A stretch of DNA of 64,000 bases from Paracoccus limosus (GTDB lineage: Bacteria > Pseudomonadota > Alphaproteobacteria > Rhodobacterales > Rhodobacteraceae): positions 62,001 to 126,000 of the forward strand of contig NZ_WMIF01000009.1 of assembly GCF_009711185.1 (NCBI RefSeq). The letters run 5' to 3'. Below are positions 19,294 through 29,370 of the stretch, piece after piece (the stretch's first letter is position 1; the number at the start of each line of letters is the position of its first letter). The position numbers and the translations under genes were made by a program. The notes under the pieces were generated by a model. The model made no database searches and was not told the origin of the DNA. It worked only from the letters and a program-made list of their open reading frames with translations.

Positions 19294-19901
19294 TTCGCCG
19301 CCCCCTTCTCATCGCCGGGCAGCACATATTTGGCGCCTTCCCAGGGCGAGAGGAAATCGAACTGACGGTATTCCTGCACCAGCTTGACGGGCTCATAGAC
19401 GACGCGCTTTTCGACGTCGTTCCAGCGCACCTCGACATAGCCGGTGGTCGGGAAATCCTTGCGCAGCGGATGGCCGCGGAAACCATAGTCGGTGATGATG
19501 CGGCGCAGGTCCGGGTGCCCCGAGAACAGGATGCCGAACATGTCAAAGACTTCGCGCTCATACCAGTTCGCGCCGGGGAACACCCCGGTCAGCGAGGGCG
19601 CGATCTCGTCCTCGCGCAGCTGCGCCTTCACGCGGATGCGCTGGTTGCGATACATCGACAGCAGATGCACCACCAGATCAAAGCGCGCCGGGCGGTTCGG
19701 GTAATCCACTGCCGTAATGTCGATCAGCGTCGAGAAGCGGCAATTGGCATCGCTGCGCAGGAATTCGATCAGCCCGACCAGCCCCGACAGGGTGGCGGTG
19801 ACGTTCAGCTCGCCATGGGCGATTTCGGTTTCCACCACGTCGCTGGCGCGGCGCAGGGCGATATGTTCGGCCAGTTCGGCAAGGGCTTCGGTGTCGAACA
19901 T
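19290..19901 (-). CDS. nuoC: NADH-quinone oxidoreductase subunit C
   Basis: 203 residues, a stand-alone 30-kDa subunit (Nqo5) rather than the NuoCD fusion of enterobacteria. The signature [20 protein letters not shown] lies near residues 115-135, followed by [12 protein letters not shown]. It helps assemble the quinone-site module with NuoB and NuoD. Starts 3 bases after the nuoB stop and overlaps the GFA-type gene at its end. Confidence 0.96.
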
Positions 19902-19904
19902 GGC

Positions 19905-20985
<1,081 letters not shown>

Positions 20986-21375
20986 TCACGAATCGCTGGG
21001 CCGGCCGATTCCCCCCAGATGCGTATGACGAAAACCCTCAGGTAATTTAAGCCCATAGCCCAGGGCGCGGTCGATGCCGATATGCGCCAGCCACAGCCCG
21101 CCTGCAGCGATACAGCCGGTCTTGCCGGCGGCGACGCCCAGCAGCATCAGCAGAAACGGCAGCGCATAAACATGCGCAAGGTTATAGACCACGGCCCCGA
21201 CCCGGCGGCCCAGCAGATATCCCGCCATCGACAGATCCGGGGCCAGCAACGCCAGCAGCCAGACCCACCACGGCCAGCCGACCGAGGCGAAACCGGCAAT
21301 CGCCAGCCCGCCAAAGGCCAGCCCCGCGCCTTCGGCCTGCTGCCATAGCCGCGCGGGCGCAAGGTCAGGCGTCAT
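20986..21375 (-). CDS. DUF4260 family membrane protein
   Basis: 129 residues from MTPDLAPARLWQ at 21375, where ATGA overlaps the BKACE stop. Three to four hydrophobic segments and the family-typical C terminus HIGIDRALGYGLKLPEGFRHTHLG. Function unknown; the conserved His/Asp/Arg residues near the C terminus could be an active site. An upstream in-frame ATG at 21456 lies within the BKACE gene in another frame and is not used here. Probably the last gene of a uvrA-BKACE-DUF4260 unit. Confidence 0.8.
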   Translation of the reverse strand: MTPDLAPARLWQQAEGAGLAFGGLAIAGFASVGWPWWVWLLALLAPDLSMAGYLLGRRVGAVVYNLAHVYALPFLLMLLGVAAGKTGCIAAGGLWLAHIGIDRALGYGLKLPEGFRHTHLGGIGRPSDS

Positions 21376-22076
21376 GGCCGAAGGTCCAGAATTTGCCGGG
21401 CGGCGGCGACCAGTGCGGCATTGCCCGCCCTGCTGCCATCGGGCAGATGCAGGCAATCCTCCAGCCCGATGCGGTTGTCGCAGCCCAGATCGCGCGCCGC
21501 CGCGACAAAGGGCCAGGCGGTGTCGTCAAAGCCGTGCAGCAGGATCGGCAAGCCGCGCGGACGCAGGCGCATGAACATGCGCCCTGCCCGTGGCATCACG
21601 GTCTCCGGCTCGCCGGCCTCCATCTCGATCATCGCGCGCAGGGCATGGGGCAGGTCCAGCCCCTCCAGCCGGTCCAGATCAGCCTCATGGGCCAGCCCCA
21701 GCTCGACCTTGACGCCGATCCCGGCCATCAGCGCGATGACCTCGGGCGCATCGGGTTCGGACAGATTGACCGAAACGTAATCGGGCTTTTCGACCCAGGC
21801 CCTCATGTCCTCCAGCCGCCCGGCGCGCGGCGCGATCCAGTCGCCGGTCGAAATCCCGACCGGCATGCCCGGCACCGCCGCCCGCACCGCACGCAGATGC
21901 GCGGCGACATCCTCGGGCGCCAGAGACTCGCGCCCCTGCGTGTCGCGGGGATGGATATGGAGGCAATCCGCCCCCGCCGCGCGGCAGGCCAGCGCATCCG
22001 CCGCCACCGCCTCGGGCGTCAGCGGCAGATGCGGCGTATCGGCAGGGCGCGCGCCGTTCAGGCAGGCTTGCAGCAT
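21372..22076 (-). CDS. 3-keto-5-aminohexanoate cleavage-type enzyme (BKACE, DUF849)
   Basis: 234 residues. BKACE enzymes are zinc TIM barrels that condense a beta-keto acid with acetyl-CoA to give acetoacetate and a CoA thioester. HIHPRD near residues 40-45 is the metal-binding HxH, and STGDWIAPR, SVNLSEPD and VELGLAHEADL match later barrel strands. It is shorter than the roughly 270-300 residues common in the family, so the substrate cannot be named. It begins directly after the uvrA stop and overlaps DUF4260. Confidence 0.8.
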   Translation of the reverse strand: MLQACLNGARPADTPHLPLTPEAVAADALACRAAGADCLHIHPRDTQGRESLAPEDVAAHLRAVRAAVPGMPVGISTGDWIAPRAGRLEDMRAWVEKPDYVSVNLSEPDAPEVIALMAGIGVKVELGLAHEADLDRLEGLDLPHALRAMIEMEAGEPETVMPRAGRMFMRLRPRGLPILLHGFDDTAWPFVAAARDLGCDNRIGLEDCLHLPDGSRAGNAALVAAARQILDLRP

Positions 22077-24935
22077 CTATTCCGCCGCGCGCTGCCGCGC
22101 GGCCTCCAGCATCGGGGCCAGATAGCGGCCGGTATGGCTTTCGGGGTTCTGCGCCACATCCTCAGGCGTGCCGCTGGCCACGATCCGGCCACCGCCATCG
22201 CCGCCCTCGGGGCCGATGTCGATGATCCAGTCGGCGGTCTTGATGACGTCAAGATTGTGCTCGATCACCACCACAGTATTGCCCTGATCGACCAGCGAAT
22301 GCAGCACTTCCAGCAGCTTGCGCACATCCTCGAAATGCAGGCCGGTCGTCGGCTCGTCCAGGATATACAGCGTCTTGCCCGTCGCCCGCCGCGACAGTTC
22401 CTTCGACAGCTTCACCCGCTGCGCCTCGCCGCCCGACAGCGTCGTGGCCTGCTGGCCGACCTTGACATAGCCCAGCCCCACCTCGACCAGCGCATCCATC
22501 TTGTCGCGGATCGAGGGCACCGCCTTGAAGAACTCCTGCGCGTCCTCGACGGTCATGTCCAGCACATCGGCGATGGACTTGCCCTTGAACTGCACCTCCA
22601 GCGTTTCGCGGTTGTAGCGCTTGCCCTTGCAGGTCTCGCAGGTGACATAGACATCGGGCAGGAAGTGCATCTCGATCTTGATGACGCCGTCGCCCTGACA
22701 GGCCTCGCAGCGCCCGCCCTTGACGTTGAAGCTGAACCGCCCCGGCTTGTAGCCGCGCGCCTTGGATTCGGGCAGGCCGGCATACCAGTCGCGAATATGG
22801 GTATAGGCACCGGTATAGGTGGCAGGGTTCGAGCGCGGCGTGCGGCCAATCGGACGCTGGTCGATGTCGATCACCTTGTCCAGCAGTTCCAGCCCCTTGA
22901 TCGTCTCGCAGGGCGCGGGCGTCTGCTTGGCACCGTTCAGCCGCAGGCTCGCGGTCTTGAACAGCGTCTCGATCGTCAGCGTGGACTTGCCCCCCCCCGA
23001 GACGCCCGTCACGCAGACGAACTTGCCCAGCGGGAACTCGGCGGTGACGTTTTTCAGGTTGTTGCCGGTGGCGCCAACGACCTTGATCGCCTTGCCATTG
23101 CCCTTGCGCCGCACATCGGGGACATGGATCTCGCGCAGGCCGGACAGATATTGCCCGGTCAGGCTGTCGGGATTGGCGGCGATTTCGGCGGGCGTGCCCT
23201 TGGCCACGACGCTGCCGCCATGCACCCCGGCCCCCGGCCCCATGTCAAAGACGTAATCGGCATGGCGGATCGCATCCTCGTCATGCTCGACCACCAGAAC
23301 CGAGTTGCCCTGATCGCGCAGCCCCTTCAGCGTGTCCAGCAGCCGGTCGTTGTCGCGCTGATGCAGGCCGATGCTGGGTTCATCCAACACATAAAGCACC
23401 CCCGTCAGGCCCGAGCCGATCTGGCTTGCCAACCGGATCCGCTGGCTTTCGCCGCCCGACAGCGTGCCCGCAGCCCGGCTCAGCGTCAGGTAGTCCAAGC
23501 CCACATTGACCAGAAAGCCCAGCCGCTCGCGGATTTCCTTCAAGATGGCCGCCGCGATCTCGTTCTTCTGTTTCGTCAACTGACCCGGCGCAGCCTCGAC
23601 CCAGGCCAGCGCCTCGCGGATCGACAGTTCGGTGACCTGCCCGATATGGCTGCCCGCGATCTTGACCGCCAGCGCCTCGGGTTTCAGCCGATAGCCGTGG
23701 CAGGCGCCGCAGGGGCGGTTGTTCTGATACTTCTCGAACTCCTCGCGCACCCATGCGCTGTCGCTTTCGCGCAGCCGGCGCTCCATGTTGGGGATGATGC
23801 CCTCGAAGGTGCGGGTGATCTCATAGACGCGGCCGGCCTCGTCAAAGCGGAACGGGATCTCTTCCTTGCCCGAGCCGCGCAGGAACATGTCCTGCACCTC
23901 TTTCGGCAGGTCCTTCCACGGCGTCTTCTTGTCAAAGACGTAATGCTTGGCCAGCGCGTTGACGGTCTGGGTCAGATAGGCCGATTTCGACTTGGCCCAA
24001 GGCGCCAGCGCCCCCTGCGCCACCGACAGCGCCTGATCGGGCACGATCAGCCGGTCGTCAAAGAACAGCTCCATCCCCAGCCCGTCGCAGACCGGACAGG
24101 CGCCAAAGGGCGCGTTAAAGGAAAACAGCCGCGGCTCGATCTCGGGGATGGTGAAGCCCGACACCGGACAGGCGAAATTCTCGCTGAAGGTGATGCGCTC
24201 GCCCTCGCCCTCTGCCGGGGCAGTTTCCAGCAGTGCGATGCCGTCGGCCAGATCCAGCGCGGTGCGGAAACTGTCGGCCAGCCGCGTCTCCATGCCCTCG
24301 CGCACGACGATGCGGTCCACGACCACGTCGATATTGTGGCGGAATTTCTTGTCCAAAGTCGGCGGCTCGTCCAGCTCGTGGAAAGTGCCGTTCACCTTGA
24401 CGCGCTGGAACCCCTGCTTGCGCAGTTCCAGGAATTCCTTCTTGTATTCGCCCTTGCGGTCGCGAACGATGGGCGCCAGCAGATAGGCGCGCGTGCCCTC
24501 GGGCAGCTCCATCACCCGGTCCACCATGTCCTGCACCTGCTGCGCCTCGATCGGCAGGCCGGTCGCCGGCGAATAGGGCGTGCCGGCGCGCGCAAACAGC
24601 AACCGCAGATAGTCATAGATCTCGGTCACCGTGCCCACGGTCGAGCGCGGGTTCTTCGAGGTCGTCTTCTGCTCGATGGAAATCGCCGGAGACAGGCCGC
24701 TGATGTGATCCACATCCGGCTTGCCCATCATGTCCAGAAACTGCCGGGCATAGGCCGACAGGCTTTCGACATAGCGCCGCTGCCCTTCGGCATAGATCGT
24801 GTCAAAGGCCAGACTGGATTTTCCCGATCCCGACAGGCCGGTGATGACCACCAGACTGTCGCGCGGAATATCCATGTCCACGTTCTTCAGATTGTGCTCG
24901 CGCGCGCCGCGAACCTCGATGAACTTCTGTTCCAT
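22077..24935 (-). CDS. uvrA: excinuclease ABC subunit A
   Basis: 952 residues, standard UvrA length; the DNA-damage recognition ATPase of nucleotide excision repair. Two ABC ATPase cores are present: Walker [10 protein letters not shown] near residue 33 and GVSGGGKST near 650, with ABC signatures TLSGGESQR and TLSGGEAQR. The zinc modules are seen as CPVCDGLG and CEACQGDG...CETCKGKR. The second Walker A has Gly-Gly in place of the more common Gly-Ser. Transcription is likely LexA controlled (SOS box at 25013-25027). Confidence 0.97.
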   Translation of the reverse strand: MEQKFIEVRGAREHNLKNVDMDIPRDSLVVITGLSGSGKSSLAFDTIYAEGQRRYVESLSAYARQFLDMMGKPDVDHISGLSPAISIEQKTTSKNPRSTVGTVTEIYDYLRLLFARAGTPYSPATGLPIEAQQVQDMVDRVMELPEGTRAYLLAPIVRDRKGEYKKEFLELRKQGFQRVKVNGTFHELDEPPTLDKKFRHNIDVVVDRIVVREGMETRLADSFRTALDLADGIALLETAPAEGEGERITFSENFACPVSGFTIPEIEPRLFSFNAPFGACPVCDGLGMELFFDDRLIVPDQALSVAQGALAPWAKSKSAYLTQTVNALAKHYVFDKKTPWKDLPKEVQDMFLRGSGKEEIPFRFDEAGRVYEITRTFEGIIPNMERRLRESDSAWVREEFEKYQNNRPCGACHGYRLKPEALAVKIAGSHIGQVTELSIREALAWVEAAPGQLTKQKNEIAAAILKEIRERLGFLVNVGLDYLTLSRAAGTLSGGESQRIRLASQIGSGLTGVLYVLDEPSIGLHQRDNDRLLDTLKGLRDQGNSVLVVEHDEDAIRHADYVFDMGPGAGVHGGSVVAKGTPAEIAANPDSLTGQYLSGLREIHVPDVRRKGNGKAIKVVGATGNNLKNVTAEFPLGKFVCVTGVSGGGKSTLTIETLFKTASLRLNGAKQTPAPCETIKGLELLDKVIDIDQRPIGRTPRSNPATYTGAYTHIRDWYAGLPESKARGYKPGRFSFNVKGGRCEACQGDGVIKIEMHFLPDVYVTCETCKGKRYNRETLEVQFKGKSIADVLDMTVEDAQEFFKAVPSIRDKMDALVEVGLGYVKVGQQATTLSGGEAQRVKLSKELSRRATGKTLYILDEPTTGLHFEDVRKLLEVLHSLVDQGNTVVVIEHNLDVIKTADWIIDIGPEGGDGGGRIVASGTPEDVAQNPESHTGRYLAPMLEAARQRAAE

Positions 24936-24948
24936 CGCGCCCCGTCCA

Positions 24949-24990
24949 GATCATGCCTGATTCCGCCAAGCGCATCAGATAGGCATGATC
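24949..24990. repeat. inverted repeat in the uvrA leader
   Basis: Perfect 10-bp arms GATCATGCCT (24949-24958) and AGGCATGATC (24981-24990), with inner complementary CTGAT/ATCAG extending the stem. The hairpin lies between the predicted promoter and the uvrA start (24935). It could be an RNA structure in the leader or a protein-binding dyad. Confidence 0.55.
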
Positions 24991-25003
24991 GCGGAAATGG
25001 CAA
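24976..25003 (-). promoter_or_regulatory. candidate uvrA promoter
   Basis: On the minus strand TTGCCA (24998-25003) and TATCTG (24976-24981) are separated by 16 bases, a plausible sigma-70 promoter that starts just upstream of the inverted repeat and 10 bases after the SOS box. Confidence 0.35.
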
Positions 25004-25012
25004 CCTTTAATG

Positions 25013-25027
25013 GAACATCATGCGAAC
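25013..25027 (-). promoter_or_regulatory. LexA SOS box upstream of uvrA
   Basis: The minus strand reads GTTC-GCATGAT-GTTC, an exact match to the alphaproteobacterial LexA motif GTTC-N7-GTTC. It lies 78-92 bases upstream of the uvrA start and close to the predicted -35, where LexA binding would block transcription until DNA damage. Confidence 0.75.
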
Positions 25028-25060
25028 ATACACGCCGCCTGCCCGGGCAACGGGCACGGC

Positions 25061-26068
25061 TCAGCCCCCGGTATGGCTCATGAAGCGGCCGACCTGACCC
25101 GCGACATGCTGGCGCGTATAGTCGAAATCATGGCCCTTGGGCTTGCGGGTGATCGCCTCGCGGATCGCCTCGCGCACCGGGGCATCGTCATCGCTGGCGC
25201 GCAGCGGCGCGCGCAGATCGGCGCGGTCCTCCTGCCCCAGACACATGTAAAGCTCACCGGTGCAGGTCAGCCGCACCCGGTTGCAGCTTTCGCAGAAATT
25301 ATGCGTGAGCGGCGTGATAAAGCCGATCTTCTGCCCGGTTTCCTCGACCCGCACATAGCGGGCCGGGCCGCCGGTGCGCTCGGCCAGCGGCGTCAGGGTC
25401 AGGCGTTCGGAAAGCCGCGCCCGCAAGTCCGACAGCGCCCAATACTGGTCCAGCCGCTGCTCCTCGCCCATGTCGCCCATCGGCATGACCTCGATAAAGG
25501 TCAGGTCATGGCCCTGCCCCGCGCACCAGTCCAGCAGCGAAAACAGCTCGGCCTCGTTGAAGCCCTTCAGCGCCACGGTATTGATCTTGACGCGGATGCC
25601 GGCGCGGGTGGCGGCCTCGATCCCCTCCAGCACCTGCTCCAGCCGGCCCCAGCGGGTGATCTGCGCGAATTTCGCCGCGTCCAGCGTGTCCAGCGAGACA
25701 TTGACCCGGCGCACGCCGCAATCGGCCAGCTCACCCGCGAACCGCGCCAGCTGGCTGCCGTTGGTGGTCAGCGTCAGCTCGTCCAGCCCGTGACCCAGAT
25801 GCCGCGACATGGCGCGAAAGAATCCCATGATATTGCGCCGCACCAAGGGCTCGCCGCCCGTCACACGCAGCTTGCGCACGCCCAAGGCCACAAAGGCCGA
25901 ACACAGCCGGTCCAGTTCCTCCAGCGTCAACAGGTCGCGCTTGGGCAGGAACTGCATGTGCTCGGCCATGCAATAGGTGCAGCGGAAATCGCAGCGATCC
26001 GTGACCGAGACCCGCAGATAGGTAATCGGGCGGGCAAACGGGTCGATCAGAGGCAGTTGCGCGTTCAT
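25061..26068 (-). CDS. moaA: GTP 3',8-cyclase (molybdenum cofactor synthesis)
   Basis: 335 residues from [19 protein letters not shown] at 26068; an ATG far upstream would add 123 residues without similarity. Radical SAM enzyme that converts GTP to 3',8-cyclo-GTP. The SAM cluster motif is CDFRCTYC near residues 27-34; the C-terminal cluster uses [18 protein letters not shown]; the protein ends in the Gly-Gly tail needed for activity. It stands alone here, away from other moa genes. The 125 bases to uvrA hold the uvrA control region. Confidence 0.95.
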   Translation of the reverse strand: MNAQLPLIDPFARPITYLRVSVTDRCDFRCTYCMAEHMQFLPKRDLLTLEELDRLCSAFVALGVRKLRVTGGEPLVRRNIMGFFRAMSRHLGHGLDELTLTTNGSQLARFAGELADCGVRRVNVSLDTLDAAKFAQITRWGRLEQVLEGIEAATRAGIRVKINTVALKGFNEAELFSLLDWCAGQGHDLTFIEVMPMGDMGEEQRLDQYWALSDLRARLSERLTLTPLAERTGGPARYVRVEETGQKIGFITPLTHNFCESCNRVRLTCTGELYMCLGQEDRADLRAPLRASDDDAPVREAIREAITRKPKGHDFDYTRQHVAGQVGRFMSHTGG

Positions 26069-26209
26069 CCCCCCAAGATAAGCCTGCCCGAACGCCTTCA
26101 CAAGCAGCCGAACCGTTGACGCTCTCGTAACCTTGTTCGCGGCTATGGGTGGACAGGGCTCGGGACCGACGGCTAGCCTGCCGCAAAAGTCCAGAACAAG
26201 GATTTCACG

Positions 26210-26758
26210 ATGACCATGCCCGTTCTGCGCCTGACCGGCGCCCTGCTGATCCTTGGCCTTGCCGCCTGCACCAACACCGGAAAGACCCCCGCCTCCAGCC
26301 CCGCCCCGGTGATGGAGACCATGACCGATCCGGCGACCGGCCAGCCGGTGATCGCGGGCCCGGTGCTCAAGGGCACGGCCCCGCGCACGCCGGGCAAAAG
26401 CAGCTCGGCCTCCAGCATCGGCGAAAGCGCGGGCCAACCTGCGGCGGCGCTGAACACCGCCACGCGCGAGGAACGGGCCGAGGCCGCGGCCCCGGTGCGC
26501 GCGGGCGGCAAGCGCCTGGGCACCACCGTCGCCTCGCTCGGCGATCCCTCGCTGCCCGGCTTCTGGATCAAGACGCCGCTGGTCGGCTCGGAAAGCGCCG
26601 GACGCATCGTCAACCCCGCCACCGGGAAATCGGCCAATGTCCGGCTGATCCCGCTGGGCGGCCCGGCCAGCGGCGGCAGTCAGGTCTCGCTGCCGGCGCT
26701 GCAGATGCTGGGCGTCAGCCTGACCGACCTGCCCACGATCGAGGTCTATGGCAGCTGA
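26210..26758 (+). CDS. predicted lipoprotein of unknown function
   Basis: 182 residues with signal peptide and lipobox LAAC (C20). After an Ala/Pro/Ser-rich linker (residues 21-95) comes a small domain with [23 protein letters not shown] and a C-terminal part ending [12 protein letters not shown]. Conserved-looking small lipoproteins of this type occur in Rhodobacterales, but I know no function. It is divergent from moaA with 141 bases between, and faces the AlkD-like gene tail to tail. Confidence 0.7.
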   Translation: MTMPVLRLTGALLILGLAACTNTGKTPASSPAPVMETMTDPATGQPVIAGPVLKGTAPRTPGKSSSASSIGESAGQPAAALNTATREERAEAAAPVRAGGKRLGTTVASLGDPSLPGFWIKTPLVGSESAGRIVNPATGKSANVRLIPLGGPASGGSQVSLPALQMLGVSLTDLPTIEVYGS

Positions 26759-26866
26759 CCGCCGCGCGGTTGCGAGGCGGCGAATTGCACGATTGTGGCA
26801 TCACAGCTGCCCGCCGCGCCATGCGCGCAGGACGACCGACCGCCGCGCGGCTGCAGCAGGGCCGGA

Positions 26867-27556
26867 TCAGCCCCGCCCCATGCGTTTCAGCCAGCGGCCC
26901 GCCTCGCTGCGGGCCACGGGTTTCAGCCGCGCGCCATGCGCATCCAGCCAGTCGCGCACCCGCTGCGGATCGTGTTTGGACAGGTCGCGCAGCCAGCCGC
27001 CGATCGCCTTCTGGATCGAACTGTCGCGGTCATGGGCCAGCCGCTCCAGCCAGCCCAGCAGGCGTTCGCGCTGCGCCAGTTCCTCGGGCTTGGGGTTGCG
27101 CAGCCGCGTCCATGGCAGCGTGCCGACCAGCGCCGCGCGCCGCACCCAGGGATTCGGATCGTCCAGCCAGATCTCGACTTGGTCCAGCCGCGCCGGATCG
27201 GCCTGCAAGCGGCGCCCGGCAGCGCCCATGACGTGATCGGCGATGGCCCAGCCGTCGAATTGCGGCACCCAGCCCGCGATCAGCTCCCAGACTGCCGCAT
27301 CCGGCCGGATCCGCGCCTGCGTCAGCAGCTTGGCGGCGGCGACGCGCGCCTCGTGGATGTCGCTCTCCCACAGCCGCGCGGCCAGATCCAGCCGGCCGGG
27401 CAGGTCCAGCGCCTCGCGCCACAGCCGCGCCAGTTCGTCGATCGGCGGATTGGCCACGCCCAGATAGACCCGTCCGACCTTGTGATAGGCTTCCATCTGG
27501 GCGGCGCGCTCGGCATCGGCCAGTGCGCGCAGGGCGTCGAGTTCGGGAAAGTCCAT
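26867..27556 (-). CDS. DNA alkylation repair (AlkD-like) HEAT-repeat protein
   Basis: 229 residues from MDFPELDALRAL at 27556. Helical HEAT-like repeats with WESDIHEARVAAAKLL, WLDDPNPWVRRAALVGT and HDRDSSIQKAIGGWLRDLSKHDPQRV match the AlkD family of DNA glycosylases that remove alkylated purines without base flipping. The DSSIQKAIGW-type segment near 170-180 includes the region where catalytic residues lie in AlkD. Whether this member is active cannot be told. Single gene. Confidence 0.8.
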   Translation of the reverse strand: MDFPELDALRALADAERAAQMEAYHKVGRVYLGVANPPIDELARLWREALDLPGRLDLAARLWESDIHEARVAAAKLLTQARIRPDAAVWELIAGWVPQFDGWAIADHVMGAAGRRLQADPARLDQVEIWLDDPNPWVRRAALVGTLPWTRLRNPKPEELAQRERLLGWLERLAHDRDSSIQKAIGGWLRDLSKHDPQRVRDWLDAHGARLKPVARSEAGRWLKRMGRG

Positions 27557-27660
27557 GCGCAAGCTCCTTCGTGGCCGATCACAGGTATTCGGTCCGGCCA
27601 TGCCCCGCCGCGCCGGGCTTGGCAACAGCCAAGCCGCATCATCGCCACAAAGGCCCCGCC

Positions 27661-28950
27661 TCAGGCGGCGCTGACCCGCCAGATCACATCGCCCACGTCA
27701 TCGGCCATCAACAGCGAGCGCCGGTCCGGCCCGATGCACACCCCCACCGGCCGGCCATAGGAATATTTCTCGTCCTCGCTCAGGAACCCGGTCAGGATGT
27801 CGCGCGGCGGCCCCGAGGGGCGCCCGCCGGCAAAGGGCACGAAGATCAGCCGATAGCCCGACAGGATCGAGCGGTTCCACGAGCCATGCTGCCCGATGAC
27901 CATACCCGGACCAAAGCCCGGCAGCACGCCCTCGGGCAGCCAGCACAGGCCCAGCGAGGCAGTATGCCCGCCCAGCGCATAATCGGGCCGGATCGCGCGC
28001 GCGACCTCGGCCGGGTCCTGCGGCACGCGCTCGTCGATGATCTGGCCCCAGTAGCAATAGGGCCAGCCGTAAAAGCCGCCATCCTGCACCGAGGTCAGGT
28101 AATCGGGCGGCGTCTCGTCGCCCAGCCCGTCGCGTTCGTTGACCACCGTCCACAGCGCGCCGGTCTGCGGCTCCCAGGCCAGCCCGACCGGATTGCGCAG
28201 ACCCGAGGCAAAGATCCGCGCCGCACCGCTCTCCAGATCCAGCCGCCAGATCGCGGCGCGGCCCTGTTCGGCGGCCATCCCCTCGTCGCCGATATTGGTC
28301 AGCGAGCCGACGCCGACGTAAAGCGCCAGCCCGTCCGGTGCTGCCAGCAGGCTGCGCGTCCAATGCCCGCCCGGCTGAAAGCTGACCAGCCGCCGCCCCT
28401 CGCCCGCCAGCCGGGTGTCGCCGGCGCGATAGGGAAAGGCCAGCACGCCATCGGTATTGCCAAGATAGAACGTGTCCCCGACCAGAGCCATGCCAAAGGG
28501 CTGACGCTGGTTCTCGACAAAGACCTCGCGGATCTCGGCGCGCCCGTCGCCATCGGCATCGCGCCACAGCGTCACCCGATTCGCGCTGACGCCCAGTGCC
28601 CGCGCCCGGCGCATGGTGGCCTGAGTCGCGCGATCCATCAGCGAGCGCGGCGGCCCGGCGTCCTGCAGCGCCTCGGCGACCAGCACATCGCCATTGGGCA
28701 GCACCTCGATCCAGCGCGGATGCAGCAGATCGCTGGCAAAGGCATCGACGCGCAGCCCGGCCGCCGCCTGCGGTTTCTGCCCCGGCGCCCAGCCGCGCGC
28801 GGTCGGCATCTTCAGCGTCATGATGCCCTGCTCGCGCGCCTCGGGGATCTCTGGCGACTGCCCCAGCGCCCGGACGCGGGGTGCGTGCTTGCGCCGCAGC
28901 GCCACCATGGCCGCACCGACCAGTTCCGTCGCCTTCGCCACCAGATCCAT
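27661..28950 (-). CDS. PQQ-dependent sugar dehydrogenase family protein
   Basis: 429 residues. Beta-propeller of the soluble glucose/sorbosone dehydrogenase type: HPRWIEVLPNGDVLVAEA near 77-94, SANRVTLWRDADGDG, GVGSLTNIGDEGM, SGLRNPVGLAWEPQTGALW and GQHGSWNRS near 355, which is the typical GxHGSWNRS motif at the PQQ site. Such enzymes oxidise aldoses with PQQ and usually act in the periplasm, but this N terminus (MDLVAKATELVGAAMVALRRK) is not a clear signal peptide. No other PQQ gene is adjacent; a separate PQQ module lies at 55760-64000. Confidence 0.85.
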   Translation of the reverse strand: MDLVAKATELVGAAMVALRRKHAPRVRALGQSPEIPEAREQGIMTLKMPTARGWAPGQKPQAAAGLRVDAFASDLLHPRWIEVLPNGDVLVAEALQDAGPPRSLMDRATQATMRRARALGVSANRVTLWRDADGDGRAEIREVFVENQRQPFGMALVGDTFYLGNTDGVLAFPYRAGDTRLAGEGRRLVSFQPGGHWTRSLLAAPDGLALYVGVGSLTNIGDEGMAAEQGRAAIWRLDLESGAARIFASGLRNPVGLAWEPQTGALWTVVNERDGLGDETPPDYLTSVQDGGFYGWPYCYWGQIIDERVPQDPAEVARAIRPDYALGGHTASLGLCWLPEGVLPGFGPGMVIGQHGSWNRSILSGYRLIFVPFAGGRPSGPPRDILTGFLSEDEKYSYGRPVGVCIGPDRRSLLMADDVGDVIWRVSAA

Positions 28951-29032
28951 CTGTTCCCTCCGCTGTTTGGCGACAGGCTAGCCCAGCGCGCCGGGCTTGT
29001 CATCGGGCCGAGTGCACCCGCCGACCCCAACC

Positions 29033-29047
29033 TGACAAATTAAGTCA
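29033..29047. promoter_or_regulatory. AT-rich dyad upstream of the PQQ dehydrogenase
   Basis: TGACAAATTAAGTCA has inverted TGAC/GTCA ends around an AT-rich centre, in strong contrast with the surrounding GC. It lies about 85-95 bases upstream of the start at 28950. The half-site spacing (7) does not fit an FNR/Nnr box (TTGAC-N4-GTCAA). A GntR-like operator is possible. Confidence 0.35.
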
Positions 29048-29070
29048 ACTATATGATTTCAAAAGTTTTC

Positions 29071-29099
29071 TTGACGCCCGCCATCGGCGTGCCTATATC
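29071..29099 (+). promoter_or_regulatory. sigma-70-type promoter with no gene behind it
   Basis: TTGACG (29071-29076), 17-base spacer, TATATC (29094-29099). Start would be near 29106. No coding sequence follows on the plus strand, so transcription would yield a non-coding RNA running towards the 3' end of the SCO1 gene. Confidence 0.45.
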
Positions 29100-29335
29100 G
29101 GTTTCAGATCGCAAGCCAGCATCACGCCAGCCAGCTTTCCACTTCCCGCCAGTCAGGTCCCTGCCGCAATATGCGGCGCACCTCGCCAGCTTGGGCGCAA
29201 TCCCTCCGCACGCCATTCCCCTCTCGCCACCCAGCCCCGCCCCTGCGGTGCGCCCGGCAGCCAGACAGGTCCTTGGGCTCCGCAGCATCCCGCCACGCAA
29301 GCCCCCACCAAGCAAGCCACAGTCCCTATGCAAAT

Positions 29336-29364
29336 GCCGGCGCCACCCCGATGGGCGCGCCGGC
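29336..29364. terminator. GC hairpin at the 3' end of the SCO1 unit
   Basis: Perfect 8-bp arms GCCGGCGC and GCGCCGGC around a 13-base loop, 7 bases past the SCO1 stop on the minus strand. There is only a weak T-run (ATTTGC) after it, so it is a weak intrinsic terminator or a messenger-stabilising stem. Confidence 0.45.
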
Positions 29365-29370
29365 ACGCCG

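Larger units (their letters stand above)
28951..29370. other. 420-bp gene-free region between the PQQ dehydrogenase and SCO1
   Basis: No convincing reading frame. It holds a dyad (29033-29047), a well-formed plus-strand promoter (29071-29099) and a GC hairpin (29336-29364). The minus-strand gene at 27661-28950 must have its promoter here. A small RNA is possible. Confidence 0.5.

Noticed and set aside
21393-25010. 1205-codon plus-strand frame opposite uvrA and BKACE
   Set aside because: Same reason: shadow of uvrA with no motif of its own and no ribosome site.
29033-29048. FNR/Nnr box
   Set aside because: TTGAC and GTCA half-sites are 7 apart instead of 4.
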